Made by a program: the position numbers and the translations under genes. Below, piece after piece: positions 25,806 to 37,602 of a DNA stretch of 64,000 nucleotides; position 1 is the first letter of the stretch; each line of letters begins with the position of its first letter. Location: assembly GCA_013398295.1 (NCBI GenBank), contig VZSF01000867.1:62001-126000 (forward strand), in the 5' to 3' direction. Origin of the DNA: Chionis minor (lineage: Eukaryota; Chordata; Aves; Charadriiformes; Chionididae). Under the pieces are notes generated by a model. It saw nothing but the letters and a program-made list of their open reading frames with translations, was not told where the DNA came from and ran no database searches.

Positions 25806-26812
25806 TACAGAATCATAGAATCATTTTGGTTGGAAGACACCTTTAAGATCATCAAGTCCAACTGTTAACTTAGCTCTGCCAAGTTACTACTAAACCTTGT
25901 TCCTCAGCACTATATCTACAGGTCTTTTAAATACCTCCAGGGATGGTGGCTCAACAAATTCCCTGGGCAGTCTGTTCCAATATTAAACTTTTTTGTGAAA
26001 AATCTTTTCCTGAATTCCATCTTAAACCTCCCCTGGTGCAACTTGAGGCCATTTCCCCTTGTCCTATTGCTTGTTACTTGGGACAAGAGACTGCAAACTT
26101 ACTAAAAGCACACTCAATCCCCTTGTCCAAGTCATTGATACAGATATCAAAGAGAACAGGTCCCAACACTGGGCCCTGGGGAACACCACTCATGACCAGC
26201 CACCAGCTGGATTTAGCTCTTTTCACCTCAACTCTTTGGACCCAGACATCTGTCCATCTTTTTACCCAGTAAAGTGGATGCCTGCTCAAGCTATAAGCAG
26301 CCAGTTTCTCCAGGAGAATGCTGTGGGATACGGTGTCAAAAGCTTTACTGAAGTCTAGGTAGACAACATCTACAGCTTTCCCTTATCCACTAAGTGGGTA
26401 ACCTTGTCATAGAAGGAGATCGGGTTAGTCAAGCAGGACCCGCATTTCATAAACCCATGCTGACTGGGCCTGATTACCAGGTTGTCCTGTATGTGTCGCA
26501 TGATGGCACTCCAGATGATCTGCTCTATAGCCCTCCCCCAGCACTAAGGTCAGACTGAAAGGCCTGTGGTTCCCCTGATCCTCCTTCTGGCCTTTTGTGT
26601 GGATAGGCATTACATTTGTTAACCTCTACTCAACTAGGACCTCCTCAATTAGCCAGGACTGCTGATAAATGATGGAAGGTGGCTTCCTGAGAACTTCCAC
26701 CAGCTCCTTCAGTACCCTCGGGTGGATCCCATCCAGTCCCATAGACTTGTGTGCATCTAAGTGGTATAGTAGCTTGCCTTGGATTATGGGTGATTCATTT
26801 GGCTCCCATTAA
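25806..26812 (-). mobile_element. CR1 LINE, antisense, with internal deletion
   Basis: This is about 1 kb of CR1 on the minus strand. Its 3' end is at the left: AGAATCATAGAATCATTTTG, then 'ggttggaagacacctttaagatcatcaagtccaac', typical of the CR1-Y/F-like avian group (subfamily by memory). From 25806 to about 26090 it holds the 3' UTR and the very end of ORF2. From about 26091 to 26812 it jumps to the reverse-transcriptase region of ORF2. The expected several hundred bases between these parts are missing. The right border (5' end of the element) is approximate and the copy is 5'-truncated. Several frame changes show it is dead. Confidence 0.93.
26074..26760 (-). pseudogene. CR1 ORF2 reverse-transcriptase fragment
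   Basis: Read on the minus strand, one frame (about 26610-26425) gives KEDQGNHRPFSLTLV, matching the conserved 'GNYRPVSLTSV' entry to the CR1 reverse-transcriptase domain. A second frame (26289-26074) gives [20 protein letters not shown], then [14 protein letters not shown]. These are the SGVPQGSVLGP and INDLD motifs of the palm. In intact CR1 the phrase KFA is followed by the catalytic DD pair (FADD box). Here it is followed by VSCPK, because the sequence jumps into the far 3' part of the element. The active site is therefore destroyed by the deletion as well as by frameshifts. Confidence 0.88.
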
Positions 26813-29800
26813 ACACCTAACTTTAGACATGTGGGATAGGATTATCTTTTCTGTCTTTAGTATCTACAACAGAGATGCCTACATCTGAACGCGTAACCCT
26901 GGATTCATTTCTGAGTCAGGGGAAGCACTAAGCATTTTTTACACACTTGACAAAATAGATGGATGTGTTACATCCTAGAAATGTCTGTTCCCTCTGATGA
27001 CTGTGGTCTGAAGGTAGGTGAGATAAATCTTTAAATTTATCTCAATTTTTAAAATCCTTAATATGCTCATTAGTATGGGCAGATATTTCAATTAGTCGAA
27101 ATCTACCCCAAGTACTCAGGTTGAGCATGAGACTCAGGATAAGAAATTGCAGGTTTGGACGTTGGACTTCACGAACTTCAGGAGTAACATGATAACACTC
27201 TCATAAGGTGGAAGACAGAGAATAAATATCTTTTCAAGTTTTGTTTCACCAGTATTTTGTGGCTATCAGTTTGTTCCTTCATGTCTTGGCTCTGGACCCA
27301 CTTTGTAGTGCTCAAAATCTATGTAAATAAGGGCTGCTAACATGTTTCCGTTACCTTTCTAGTACTCTCAAGATCTTTTATTTTAGGTGAAAAGGTTCCC
27401 CTTTATTTTTCTTGTGGTGCTCCTCGCATAAAAGTTTGGGTTACAGAAAATGATGAATTGAAAGAAAAATTGGCATAGTATCTTGTAATTCTTTATTGCA
27501 CCTGCTCACACTTCTGCTGTCATCTCAGCTTTTCATGTGAAGATGATTCCAGCACTGATAATGAAGGCTTTCTCTTAAAGCTGATGGAATCTTGTATGTA
27601 AGCAGATGTCCATACTACAGCCCTCCCTTCATCTGAGTGGCATTTCATCTAATCCCGAAATGGGTAAACTTTACTGAGCGCAGTTGTGTTTTGTGGTAAC
27701 CATACTGATGGCCTTCCCTGCCTGCTGGCTAACGCTGTCTGCCACTTTCAACAAGGTGCAGGTGACAGGAGAAAAAGCAAAACAAGGAAGCATGAGGGAA
27801 TGTGTTTTAGGTCCTCCTGCTGCTCTGGAGAGTGGGCAGAGACCCCCTCTAAGGAAAACACCCAGGCAATGCCCACTCATCTCTCTCAAGCACAGGCATT
27901 AGCATATGCATTAACAAAACTATGCACATCTGAAAAACAGTACTCGTGCAATACCTGTACACCACTTGGTCTATGCAGCAGACAGTGTTATTACCAGAGG
28001 GCCTTACAATTACTCTCATCTTTGAAATTCATGTACTGTACGAAGTACCGCTAAGCAGTATGAAAATTATCTCCCCCCCCTCCCTTTCTTTCTCTTTTGG
28101 TGTGCAATCTTCTCTTTACGGGGGTTTGAAAAGGAAATCCTGAATCTGTTCTTTAACATATAATTTTGGTATCTAAAAACAGCACTTGGGATTAGCAGGC
28201 TTGTCAGAAAAACAAGAATTTAGATGTTCAAAAAAACTCAACAATCCACCCCCCGCTTTTCAACTGTGTCAGGCATTATTTGGCTGTACACAGCTGCTGT
28301 AAGATGAAGAGAGAGGAAATGCAATGAAGGGAAAAGGTGTTATTTTAAGGACATGATCTGAAAAAAATGGAATTGCCCAAACTGCTTCATATAAAGTGGT
28401 TTACATGCTTGGCAAGGAGATGAAAATGCACACATCTCACATTTGGGCAAGTGTTAATTACAGACTCACTGACAACAAGATCAAGTCTCTTAGAACATGT
28501 TTCTTTCTTTTGGTTTTCTCTAAAAACCAAAGAAACTATGACTTGTGTTCATCCTCTTCTTCCTCTCCTATCTGCACACAGATGCTAGTCTGCTTTGTAA
28601 ATCAGGAATGAAATAAGATACAGCCAGTTGACACTAATAAATGATTTTATGCAGGCATGGAAACTGCTATCAGTATTCCTGACAATAGATAAAAAGTTGT
28701 GTTGCCTCTGATTCCATTCAATCCAAAAGTATTTCTGTCTGCACATATTTACTAGTCATGTCAGATGTAGCTCTTGGGTCAGATTTTTTTGCCGTTCTCC
28801 TGCTTTATTTGCTGTTCAACCTCTGGCAACATTTTGCTTGTATGAAGCTACAAAAGAAAGACTGAGTTTTTATAATTTGAAATATTTTCTTGTCACTGAG
28901 GCTTAATTTTAAAAGAGCTTCAGAAACATAACATACACAATAACCAATTGAAAAACTGACCTCTATTTTTTGACAAAGGTTGAAGCATTACTTTAGCTTT
29001 CCAAACAAAATTTGCTCTTTGTCCTGCTTCTTCTCCTAGTCCTTTACTTGCTCTTTTGGTGTTATCTGTAGAAGACTCTCTTTGTCTTCCATTGTTCTTT
29101 AATTGTAGGTTCCACAGGAGACCATCACTGGTCTTCTTCAGCCATGGTCGTCTTGCCTATTCTCATCCTCTGGGGCAGGTGCAACCATCAACTGTAGGGT
29201 ATCTCCTTACTCCAGGGCATCTCCTGGAATCTCCTCAATGACAAACTGTCTTCATTTACATGCAGGTATCAGCCCAGACTCTAGATGGATAAAGGACTCT
29301 CTTATACCCCCCAAACTCTTTTCTTGTTTCATCTGTGGGAACTACTTTTATAACTTCCTACCTTATCTGTTATACTGATGTACAATACTATCATATGGTT
29401 GTTCCATTCCTGTCTTGATTTCTAGATGTACAGCTAAACTAGATATGAATGCACATAAATATATACAGACATTAGTTGGAGTGTTGTGGAGAATTATGGG
29501 AATACAAACAAAAAGAACATTAGCCTCTGAAGTATATTTAAGTTTCAAAACCAAACAGGAGCTGAGATGAAATTCAGTGCTTGAACATATATCATTAAAA
29601 ATTGTATTTTCCTACACTGCGCATGCATTTGATTGCATTTTCAATGTGATCTGCTCAGAAACCCAAGGCATGGATTATCCTTTCTTCTTCTCTTCTCTCC
29701 TCCCCAAAGAAATAGTATTATAAACATGGTACAAAAACAAGTTCATCTTTCTATGATCACTTCACTCAAAACTTTCTGGGACTTCATCCATAAAAGCAAA

Positions 29801-32629
29801 ATACTTTGTTAAAAGAGTGTCAGGGCTTCAAGTGTCCATGCTTGCCAAGCACCTAAAGGAGTTTGCCAGAGAATCTGGTACTCCCTCTTGTAAATGTGCT
29901 ATGATACACCCTGCAGCTGACCCATCATTATATTCTTAATCAGACGCCGCCATATTCAGTGAACAGTTAATGAATGATAGATTGCAGGAAGGATAAAGAA
30001 TACTTTGTGCATTGAAATAGCCAAGAACACAGAGATCCCTACTGCAGCCGTGTGATGGGCAAGGTAATCCTAACACAAGCAAATTAAATCTCTACAGGCA
30101 ACACTAATTATAACATCTCCTTGGTTTCACTGGAATCGCTAATGCCTTTCTGTTGCTATGTGTATCAAGTGGGAATTCACAGGGACATCTCATGCCTGTG
30201 TAAGACACTATGCCACGCAGTAGGAAAGCAGCGGTGCCTCTCATACTCTACAAGAAAGCAGAAGAAAAATATGAGAAAATGTGGCTTACTGAGAAAAGGA
30301 GAAGTTTGTAGTCCTCCAGGGGAAAATTTCATTTTGCAAAATGTACTCCTTGTGCTGTGGTGGCAACTGGGGAGAGGCTGGGGAAGAGGCAGGAGGAGAC
30401 AGGAACCTCTCAAGCCCCATACCACACACCAGCCCTCTAAGCAGTCCCCAACAGTGTTACGCAGAGTACATTTTTAATCTTTATTTTGTCATATTGAATA
30501 ATACAATACAATTTTTAAAAGACTGAAGTGAAAAGTGTTGGTAATAACTTTACATCTTTTTCTGAATGAAACCAGTAGTTCTAGGCATAATAGCTAAATT
30601 AAATATTTATAAAGAATCTCCACGTGTGATATAATTACATTGTTTTTATGAATAAAACAATTATAGTACATATATAGTAGCAAAATCCAGCACTTGAATC
30701 TGGAGAGTTCAAATTTGTCACTGAAACAATTGGTTAAAATTTGAAAGCATGGTTGACTTTTATTCCCTTATATTTTACATATAAGTATCCTTTTCATAAT
30801 AGTAATCCTTTTCCTCAGATACTTTGCTACTTAGGTTTCTGTGAGTTTCATGCACTGTAACAACTCTATGACACCGAAAATGTTCACATACTGTTTAGCA
30901 GCAGCAGACCAGAATTATTTTCTTCTACAGGAATTGGTGTATCAGTAGTTAAAAAGCAAAATAATTCACTCCAAAATTGAAAATTCCTTCCACTCCCTTT
31001 TCAAATAACACAAGCAAATGGATATTTGCAGTGTTTTGTTTATGAAAATGAGAAATAAGCAAAATATGGAAGTAATAAAATGAAATAATTTCATTTTTCT
31101 GTGTGAAAATGCAAAATGCCTACCACATCTGCCTTAAACACTTGTAAACAATTTCTTTCATCTGTTGCAAAAGTTGCTAAATACAAAAGAGAAGTACCCA
31201 AATTTCTGATGATGTTCACGTTTTGATTAGTTCTTGACCTTTTGGAACTCATATGTGTCTAATCTTCCTAGAGTATTGGTGTCAAAATACTACCTCAAAC
31301 ATTACATATTTCAGAACTGCATTTATGTCGGGCGTAATAGCTGGGAAATTGCAGGCCTTTCTGCCACTTAAAAACATCATGGGTATTGCTTCCTGAATTT
31401 TAAAGCCTTTCCTTACATCTGCAACGTTTTTAAGCTAAGCATGTGCCATAAGAACACCGCATGTTAGATTGCTGAGGTGTATTTATATAAACTGCAGTGT
31501 CACAGATAAACATGTAAGTTGCAGAAATGCAGATGCCCATACACATCTACAGAGTATGAGGGGAAGACAGGAATCTCATGAAATTTATAGTTCTAAAAAT
31601 GTGAGTTGGTGTTGTATCTTTGGAGACTGTCAGAAGCTGTTTCTTAATTGCTAGAAGGGGAAAAATTGAAACATCCAACTACTAATTTGTATTTTGACTT
31701 CAAGGTCTGGAATTAAATTTGTGGGGGGAACTAAGCAAAGGCATAGAGTAGCATGAAAAAATGTAATGTGGACTTAGTCAATGAGTCAGATAAAGGAAGT
31801 TTTTAAAAAAGATGACTTAGAAAATAAGTCATGATAAAGGAGTTTTTTGGAAAAAAACAAAAGGAAGCTTATGAGCTTGGATATTAAAAGATTGTATATA
31901 TTCTTGTTTCTCTTTCTCTCTTATCAGAGCAACTATGCACTATATTATGCTTGAACGTGTTGGGTATGACGGGTATGTTGTAGCTGTGATCTGACAGGTT
32001 TGTTCATCATTGTTCATTTCACAGTTTGTGAGCACCATTTGTTTTTCCTTCTATCCTTAGATGAAGTTGCTGACATACAGTGCAGGTATTATTTCAAGAC
32101 AATGGCAGACGAAACCATCCCAAGCATTATCTATTGCTAAAAACTAATGCCAAAGCAGGTTTGTGACCTGTTTACTTTTACGTGGGTTTAGTTTATTTGA
32201 AAGCTGCCAGTGCTGGTGTAGGCTGCCTTAGAGAAAGCTTAAGTATCTAAGATAACTTTCCAAAAGTGCTGCAGGAGGGCGTTACTGAGCTGCTCTGATG
32301 GAGTTCACCCTTACTTAGTTATGGACTAACCCTCACCTGCGGAGCGTGCAGTAGGAAGATCTCATTTTCAGTCATGAATTTTACCAACTAATTTGTATCA
32401 CAGACCCTGCCGGAACTCAGCAGTACAGAAAGGACTGAGAATGACTTTAGGCAAAGGCTTGTTCTAACTTAGGAAATGTTTGTTGCAGCTTGGAAATATA
32501 TCATCTTATGATTGTTCTGAAAATTTCTGTAACGTAAGCTATTCCAAATCCTATCAGATTTGAAAGTAATAAGTATGTTTGTTCCTTTTATTTTCATCCT
32601 TTTCTTTACTTTTCTTTGCAATATTTCAG
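26813..32629. other. unique AT-rich non-coding sequence
   Basis: No gene is recognised. A 29-base pyrimidine tract including an 8-C run lies at 28070-28098. Bases 29100-29290 are slightly GC-richer and contain phrases such as 'ttcttcagccatggtcg' and 'ggcatctcctggaatctcc' that faintly recall LTRs of avian ERVL-type elements. I see no TG...CA ends, primer-binding site or retroviral frames, so this is only a hint. A 118-codon plus frame at 30121-30477 is opposed by an 82-codon antisense frame and has no recognisable domain. Confidence 0.5.
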
Positions 32630-32735
32630 TGTACCATCTACAATGTGTGCAACAATAACAGAGGTGATTGGTTATCTCTATGAATATATGAACCCTAAAT
32701 ACAGGGAAGGCTGCAAAAGAAGAAGGGAAATGCAG

Positions 32736-35700
32736 GTGATAAATTTAAATAATCTCAAGAAGAAGGTGTTCATATTTGGGTGATTAGAGATAATATACTG
32801 CTTGGCAAAAAAATAAGGGAATATGTAACAGTTGTTTGTGAAGTTATTTAAATTTAATTCAAATTCAGCTGCGCTTCTGCCCTCAGAACAGTTGTATTTC
32901 CTAAAATGCAGTATCTCTTAATATTTGTGGGTGTAGCACTGCAGATAAAGGAATCCACTCGTGAATAAAAAGTATTATAGGGATATTTGGAGTGTTTACA
33001 TGTGTGTACATGTTTTCAAATTGGGAATTACTGTGGAAATTCTTTGTGAGCTCTCTCAAGTGGTTTCCAGAGATACACATTTTCCATAGCATGTGTGGCA
33101 CGGCATGGCATAAAACAGAAACTCAAGGCAGGGGCGTAGCAATTTCTAATGTGGTTTTGGACATTCGGTATATCATGCAGTTGTGAATACCAAGTTGCTG
33201 TCTTTCCATTTCTTGCAGGACAGCAGGCAATCCTTGTCACTGTTCAAAAGCTTTAAGATAAAAAAAGTATAAGATAAAAATCTTTAAGGCATGTTATTAT
33301 GCATTTCTTTATTTCAGCAAATGCTTCTTGAAACAGATAAGAAACGTACACGAGAGAATCTGTTCATAGCAATCCTCAGTAACTTCCTGTTGTTAATCAA
33401 ACAGCCGCATGAGTAGTTTCAAGTGCATTAGTTTCCTTGCTTGAAGCATTTTTCCTTTTACTCTTGATATTGGTGTTAGGGCAATTGGGTTCTTTTCAGT
33501 TGAGTATCACTTTTGGAGCTGGAGTGCTGCAGACATAAGGAGAGAATAAAGCAACAAATGTATCAAGTGACTATTGAGCGCTATCTTGGGAAATTTAGTG
33601 CAATCTAAGAGGGATAATGAACTGAAGGGATGTTAACACTAGTTATTTTTGTTTGTAATTCCCTCTCTTCTCATCCTGTTGCCTCCCTAGCCTTTTTTGA
33701 AGTTCTTTTTATTTTATTTTTACATTAAAGTTTTTTCTCCTGGACCATAGTAGGGAACAGATGAGTCAAGTCAAATATTTCTGCTGTTTTTAGTGGGATT
33801 TGTATCAGGATCCATGTTTATTGTTATTGAAGAATCCCAACTGGATGCACAAATATACATCAAAACTTAAATGATGAAACTCAATGTGTCTGTAATTTAC
33901 TAATATATTAACTTTGAGTGTTGTTACGCATGTGCACATATTTCTGAAGATACTGAAAAATACTGATACACCACTGGTAATTGTTAGCTGCACGCAGTTT
34001 AGGATCTGCCAGCTGATCGCTTTCTGCAAGCCTCCACATCTGAGCTGAGTAGATGTTAATTCAAAGCTGCTTTTGATTTTATTTATGTCACAGCTAGAAA
34101 AAAGGCAGAGTTGGAACAATAAGCCTGGCACAAATGACACCTGAGAAATGAGAGAGGAACTGAAATTGTTCATGGAAGATAAAAGGAACACACAGCAGAG
34201 AGCTATATATAAGCTAAATTCCCCATATGGATAGCTTAATATGTATTTTTTTTCTTATTTAAATGAATTCAGAGTGCCAACTATAAAAAAACTACATTGT
34301 ATTACCACATTGAGAAATTTTTCACACAAACTTGTGCATAAGCTTAATTTAAGGTAGGCAAGCCCCTATGCTTAAGAATAGTATATAGCAGATATATATG
34401 GGAGCCACACAGTCCCCATTGTACGGCACCTTGTCAAGACTCAGTTTCAATGTGGTTTCTAGAGTATGGTCCAAAGTATAGTTTAGGATGTGTATCTTTT
34501 TTGTCTTTCAGTGTTACATTTTGCAAACAAGTTGCATATTAAAAATTGATGCACTGTTAAAAGGCTTTCTAATATAAGCTTGTGAAATTTCTGCACTGAA
34601 AGTATTTATTTCGTTATAAAAGCAAATGGTCAAAATGTTAAATGTAAGAGTACACATTAGGCATATGTAATTCAAAACAGTCTACCAAAAAAAAGAAAAA
34701 ACATTGGACTGATATTTGCATCTATGGCAAAAAAACTGAGCACGTGAATGAAGCTATCTCGTAATTACTATCTTTTAATTGTTAGAGATTTTTTTAATGC
34801 TTCAGTATTTTGAAGAATGGGAAAAAATTGATCTAATATTTAGCTTCAGATTTAAAGGGATTTTTTCAATAACTCAGAAACATAGATCCCTCTGGAAGTC
34901 GAGAGTATGTAGTGCTCCTATGGAACCCACACTAAAATCACTCAAATAAAAAAAGAACAACCCAAAATGTTTTCAGAAAAAAGATCTTTATGAAAGAAGT
35001 CATTATATGAAGTTTTTGTTTCTTCAATGTCGATAACTACTACAGCTATAACTCAAGTCACAAAGTTCCAGTTTTATTGAAGCTACTTAAAACTTTTCAC
35101 GGAAAATGTAGCGGATATGAATATGTTCCCCAAAATTTATGATATAATGAAATCAGGATTTGGGGGGAAATCCTGTTTTTTCATAGAATAAGTCTCATCG
35201 TTAGTTTTGAAGAACAGTACAGCATTTCAGTAACAGATATATCTTTCCTTTCTTAACCATGATTGTGGAAGATTTTAGGTTACACAAATATAACAGTTTA
35301 TAAATCTGTAGTCTATGAACCACACAAAAAGTTCGCAAGCTAAATTATTCTATCTTAGTCCATCTTCATGGTTTTTACCATGGCACATTTTATTGATTGC
35401 TGCTTCTTAAAAGACTAATTGTTTCATGCTGGGAACAGTTCTCATGGAGGCTTGGTCATTAGTGACTCTGTGAAGAATCATGTAGAAAAGCTCTGTTTAT
35501 GTAAGAAGTTTACTCATGTTTATTTTGGCATTTTCCATTAAAGATGAATAAGAAGTATTCTTGTATATCTCCAATAATCCTACATTTATAGCCCATGGGG
35601 AGTTGAATAACATTTCTGCCCGTATTTGATTTGTGTTAATACTTGAAGGCTTATCAGTGTAGTACAGCATCATATAACTTCAAATCTCAATATATTTTCT

Positions 35701-36657
35701 TTTTAGCTTTCAAAATATCTTTTACCTCAGTTCAACCCAGTGTTCCCAGTAGAAAAATCTATTCCTGATTTTAATTTCATAAACTTATCAGCTTGCTGAG
35801 TGTCTTCTATCGATTATTCAGTTATTTGGTACCCAGTAAAGTTAAAGCAAAGCATCTGTGCAGAATAGTTCATAGGGTGAGACCTTAAAATACCTGTGTT
35901 CAACCAATATTTCTGTTTGGAGCTCTGCTTTGATCAGTAAATGAGTCTTCTAGGAGAGACATGAGTGCTTTCTATATACGTATGTCTTCATTTTTACCTA
36001 TATTATTTTTGTTGTATTTCCTTTCAAGTTTTAGGTGAACATTTTAAATTTTGGGTGGTTTGAAGTTAAACACTTAAACCCTTGTTCAACCATATATGAG
36101 TGGATTATATTTCTGAGCACCTGATCAATTGCAGCTGCTGTTGACTGTGGTTGAAAGTGATTTTTCAATCTGAAAATCAGCTCACATATTTTGATGGCTA
36201 AAACATATATATAACTACCTAACTTTAGGTAGTTGAGTTTGCACATATAGGTTTTTGACTGAGAGTAATCTCCTTGTGATGTATGTAAAACCCCAAACTG
36301 CTGTAATTTTCATATAACTTATGCACGTAAATGACAATGATCATTTATCCTTGTGATAAAAGCTATGCATGCTGTTCTTTGCTGAACCTATGTGAGTTCT
36401 TAGGATCTGGTTCCGCTCTTTCAGAATTCAATAAGCAAATATTCCTTACTGATGATGATGTCATGATCATGATGTCACTAGCCTCTCAAGACAGCATTTG
36501 GTCATTTGTTCCGAGAACAAATGTACAGCACCAGACACAAGTCTAGCAGTGAATAATAGCAATAACATGAAGTGTTTGGTGTCAGGATTCCCTGTGTTGA
36601 AGTACCGTGGTTCAACAGTTTTTCATATTGAGGTCTATATAGTGGTGGATGTATTTG
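32736..36657. other. unique AT-rich non-coding sequence
   Basis: No gene or mobile element is recognised. The 128-codon minus-strand frame at 33805-34191 is the second-longest open frame of the window, but it is hydrophobic, Cys-rich and motif-free. The same bases include a segment (33950-34200) with an E-box CAGCTG at 34010-34015 that looks more like conserved non-coding DNA. A perfect 9-bp hairpin (AACTACCTA, loop ACTT, TAGGTAGTT) lies at 36213-36234. Confidence 0.5.
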
Positions 36658-36692
36658 TGCATACATATACACAGATACATATATATATATGT
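36658..36692 (+). repeat. CA/TA alternating microsatellite
   Basis: An imperfect purine-pyrimidine alternating tract, roughly CATACATATACACAGATACA followed by ATATATATATGTA. It ends about 12 bases before the 3' terminus of the CR1 copy at 36704. Adjacent to a CR1 tail it may be partly derived from, or a landing site for, the element. Confidence 0.8.
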
Positions 36693-36703
36693 ATTTAAGC
36701 TTA

Positions 36704-37222
36704 TTATAGAACCATGGGATTATAGAATGGTTTAGGTTGGAAGGAACCTTAAAGATCGTTTAGTTCCTGCCATAGGCAGGGACACTTACCACTAGACCAG
36801 GTTGGTCAAAGCCTCATCCAACCTGGCCTTGAACACTTCCAAGGATGGGGCCTTCACAGCTTCTCTGGGCAACCTCTTCCAGTGTCTCCTCACCCTCAGA
36901 GGGAAAAATCTTCCTAATCTAAATCTACCCTCTTCCAGTTTGAACCCATTACCTCTAATCCTATCACTACATGCCCTTGTAAAAAGTCCCTCCCCAGCTT
37001 TCTTGTAGGACCCCTTCAGATACTGGAAGGCTGCTCTAAGGTCTCCCTGGAGCATTGTCTTCTCCAGGCTGAACAACCCCAGCCCTCTCAGCCTGTCTTC
37101 ATAGGAGAGGTTCTCCAGCCCCCTTATAATCTTCATGGCCCTCCTCTGGACACGGTCTAACAGGTGCACGCCCTTTTTGTCTTGAGTATTCCAAAGCTGG
37201 AAATACGCGTACTTCCTCATCA
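36704..37222 (-). mobile_element. CR1 LINE, 5'-truncated, antisense
   Basis: This is about 520 bases of a CR1 3' end on the minus strand. The terminus at 36704-36740 reads (minus strand) CCAACCTAAACCATTCTATA and ends with decayed ATTCTATG/GTTCTATAA units. Next come the phrases for 'gccataggcaggg acac', 'ctagaccaggttg' and 'catccaacctggccttgaacac', all typical of the avian CR1-J/E-like group. The 5' end of the element is near 37218, where similarity fades. It lies in inverted orientation to the related copy at 19.7 kb. Its coding part is unusually clean. Confidence 0.95.
36792..37220 (-). pseudogene. CR1 ORF2 C-terminal remnant, open frame of 142 codons
   Basis: The minus strand is open for 142 codons: GVHLLDRVQRRAMKIIRGLE, YEDRLRGLGLFSLEKTMLQG, RHWKRLPREAVKAPSLEVFK, ARLDEALTNLV and then a stop. 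This is the ORF2 C-terminal domain downstream of the reverse transcriptase. One segment (FRLGRFFPLRVRRHW) looks a few residues shorter than the usual 'RFRLD..KKFFTVRVLRHW', suggesting a small in-frame deletion. No catalytic residues remain, and the ATG at 37220 is not a native start because the element is truncated there. It is a relic, although its frame has survived better than in the other copies. Confidence 0.88.
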
Positions 37223-37584
37223 GGACAAAGATCTTAGGATGGCTCTGTGCTAGTATTTTACTTAAAACCAGGAGTAAGTTCTTGTACCCTCAGAAGCACT
37301 CAATATGTGCATGCTGCACACCTCAGCTCAGCCATCAGTGCACACTTCACCAGTGGTTGAAACACAATGTGGACATACTCTCCCAGTACTGGAGTGACAT
37401 GCAGTAAAATTGAAACCCAGGCCAACAGTGTAAATTCACCTGAACTGGATTTCTTTTTGATGAAACTAAACAAGAACATGTGTTACAAGACCATAGGGGA
37501 TCTTCTTCTAATAGACTAGAACTACTCTGGGTAAAACACCCTGAATGGGTATAATACGGACATGGGAGCCTTAATGTGAATGAT

Positions 37585-37602
37585 GTTGACCTGCAGGTCA
37601 AC
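37585..37602. repeat. 18-bp perfect palindrome, GTTGACCTGCAGGTCAAC
   Basis: The 18 bases equal their own reverse complement with no loop. The inner part contains two AGGTCA-type nuclear-receptor half-sites arranged as an everted pair with 2 bp between them (TGACCT-GC-AGGTCA). That half-site identity is seen directly. Whether any receptor binds is unknown, and a palindrome of this length is only mildly unexpected in 64 kb. Confidence 0.9.

Noticed and set aside
29100..29290. Possible ERVL-type LTR fragment
   Set aside because: Only a few phrases recall such LTRs. No LTR ends, primer-binding site, poly(A) signal layout or retroviral coding sequence is visible.
33805..34191. 128-codon minus-strand open frame as a gene
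   Set aside because: It has hydrophobic, Cys-rich composition with no known family pattern and no promoter or splice evidence. It is discussed only as a possible conserved non-coding block.
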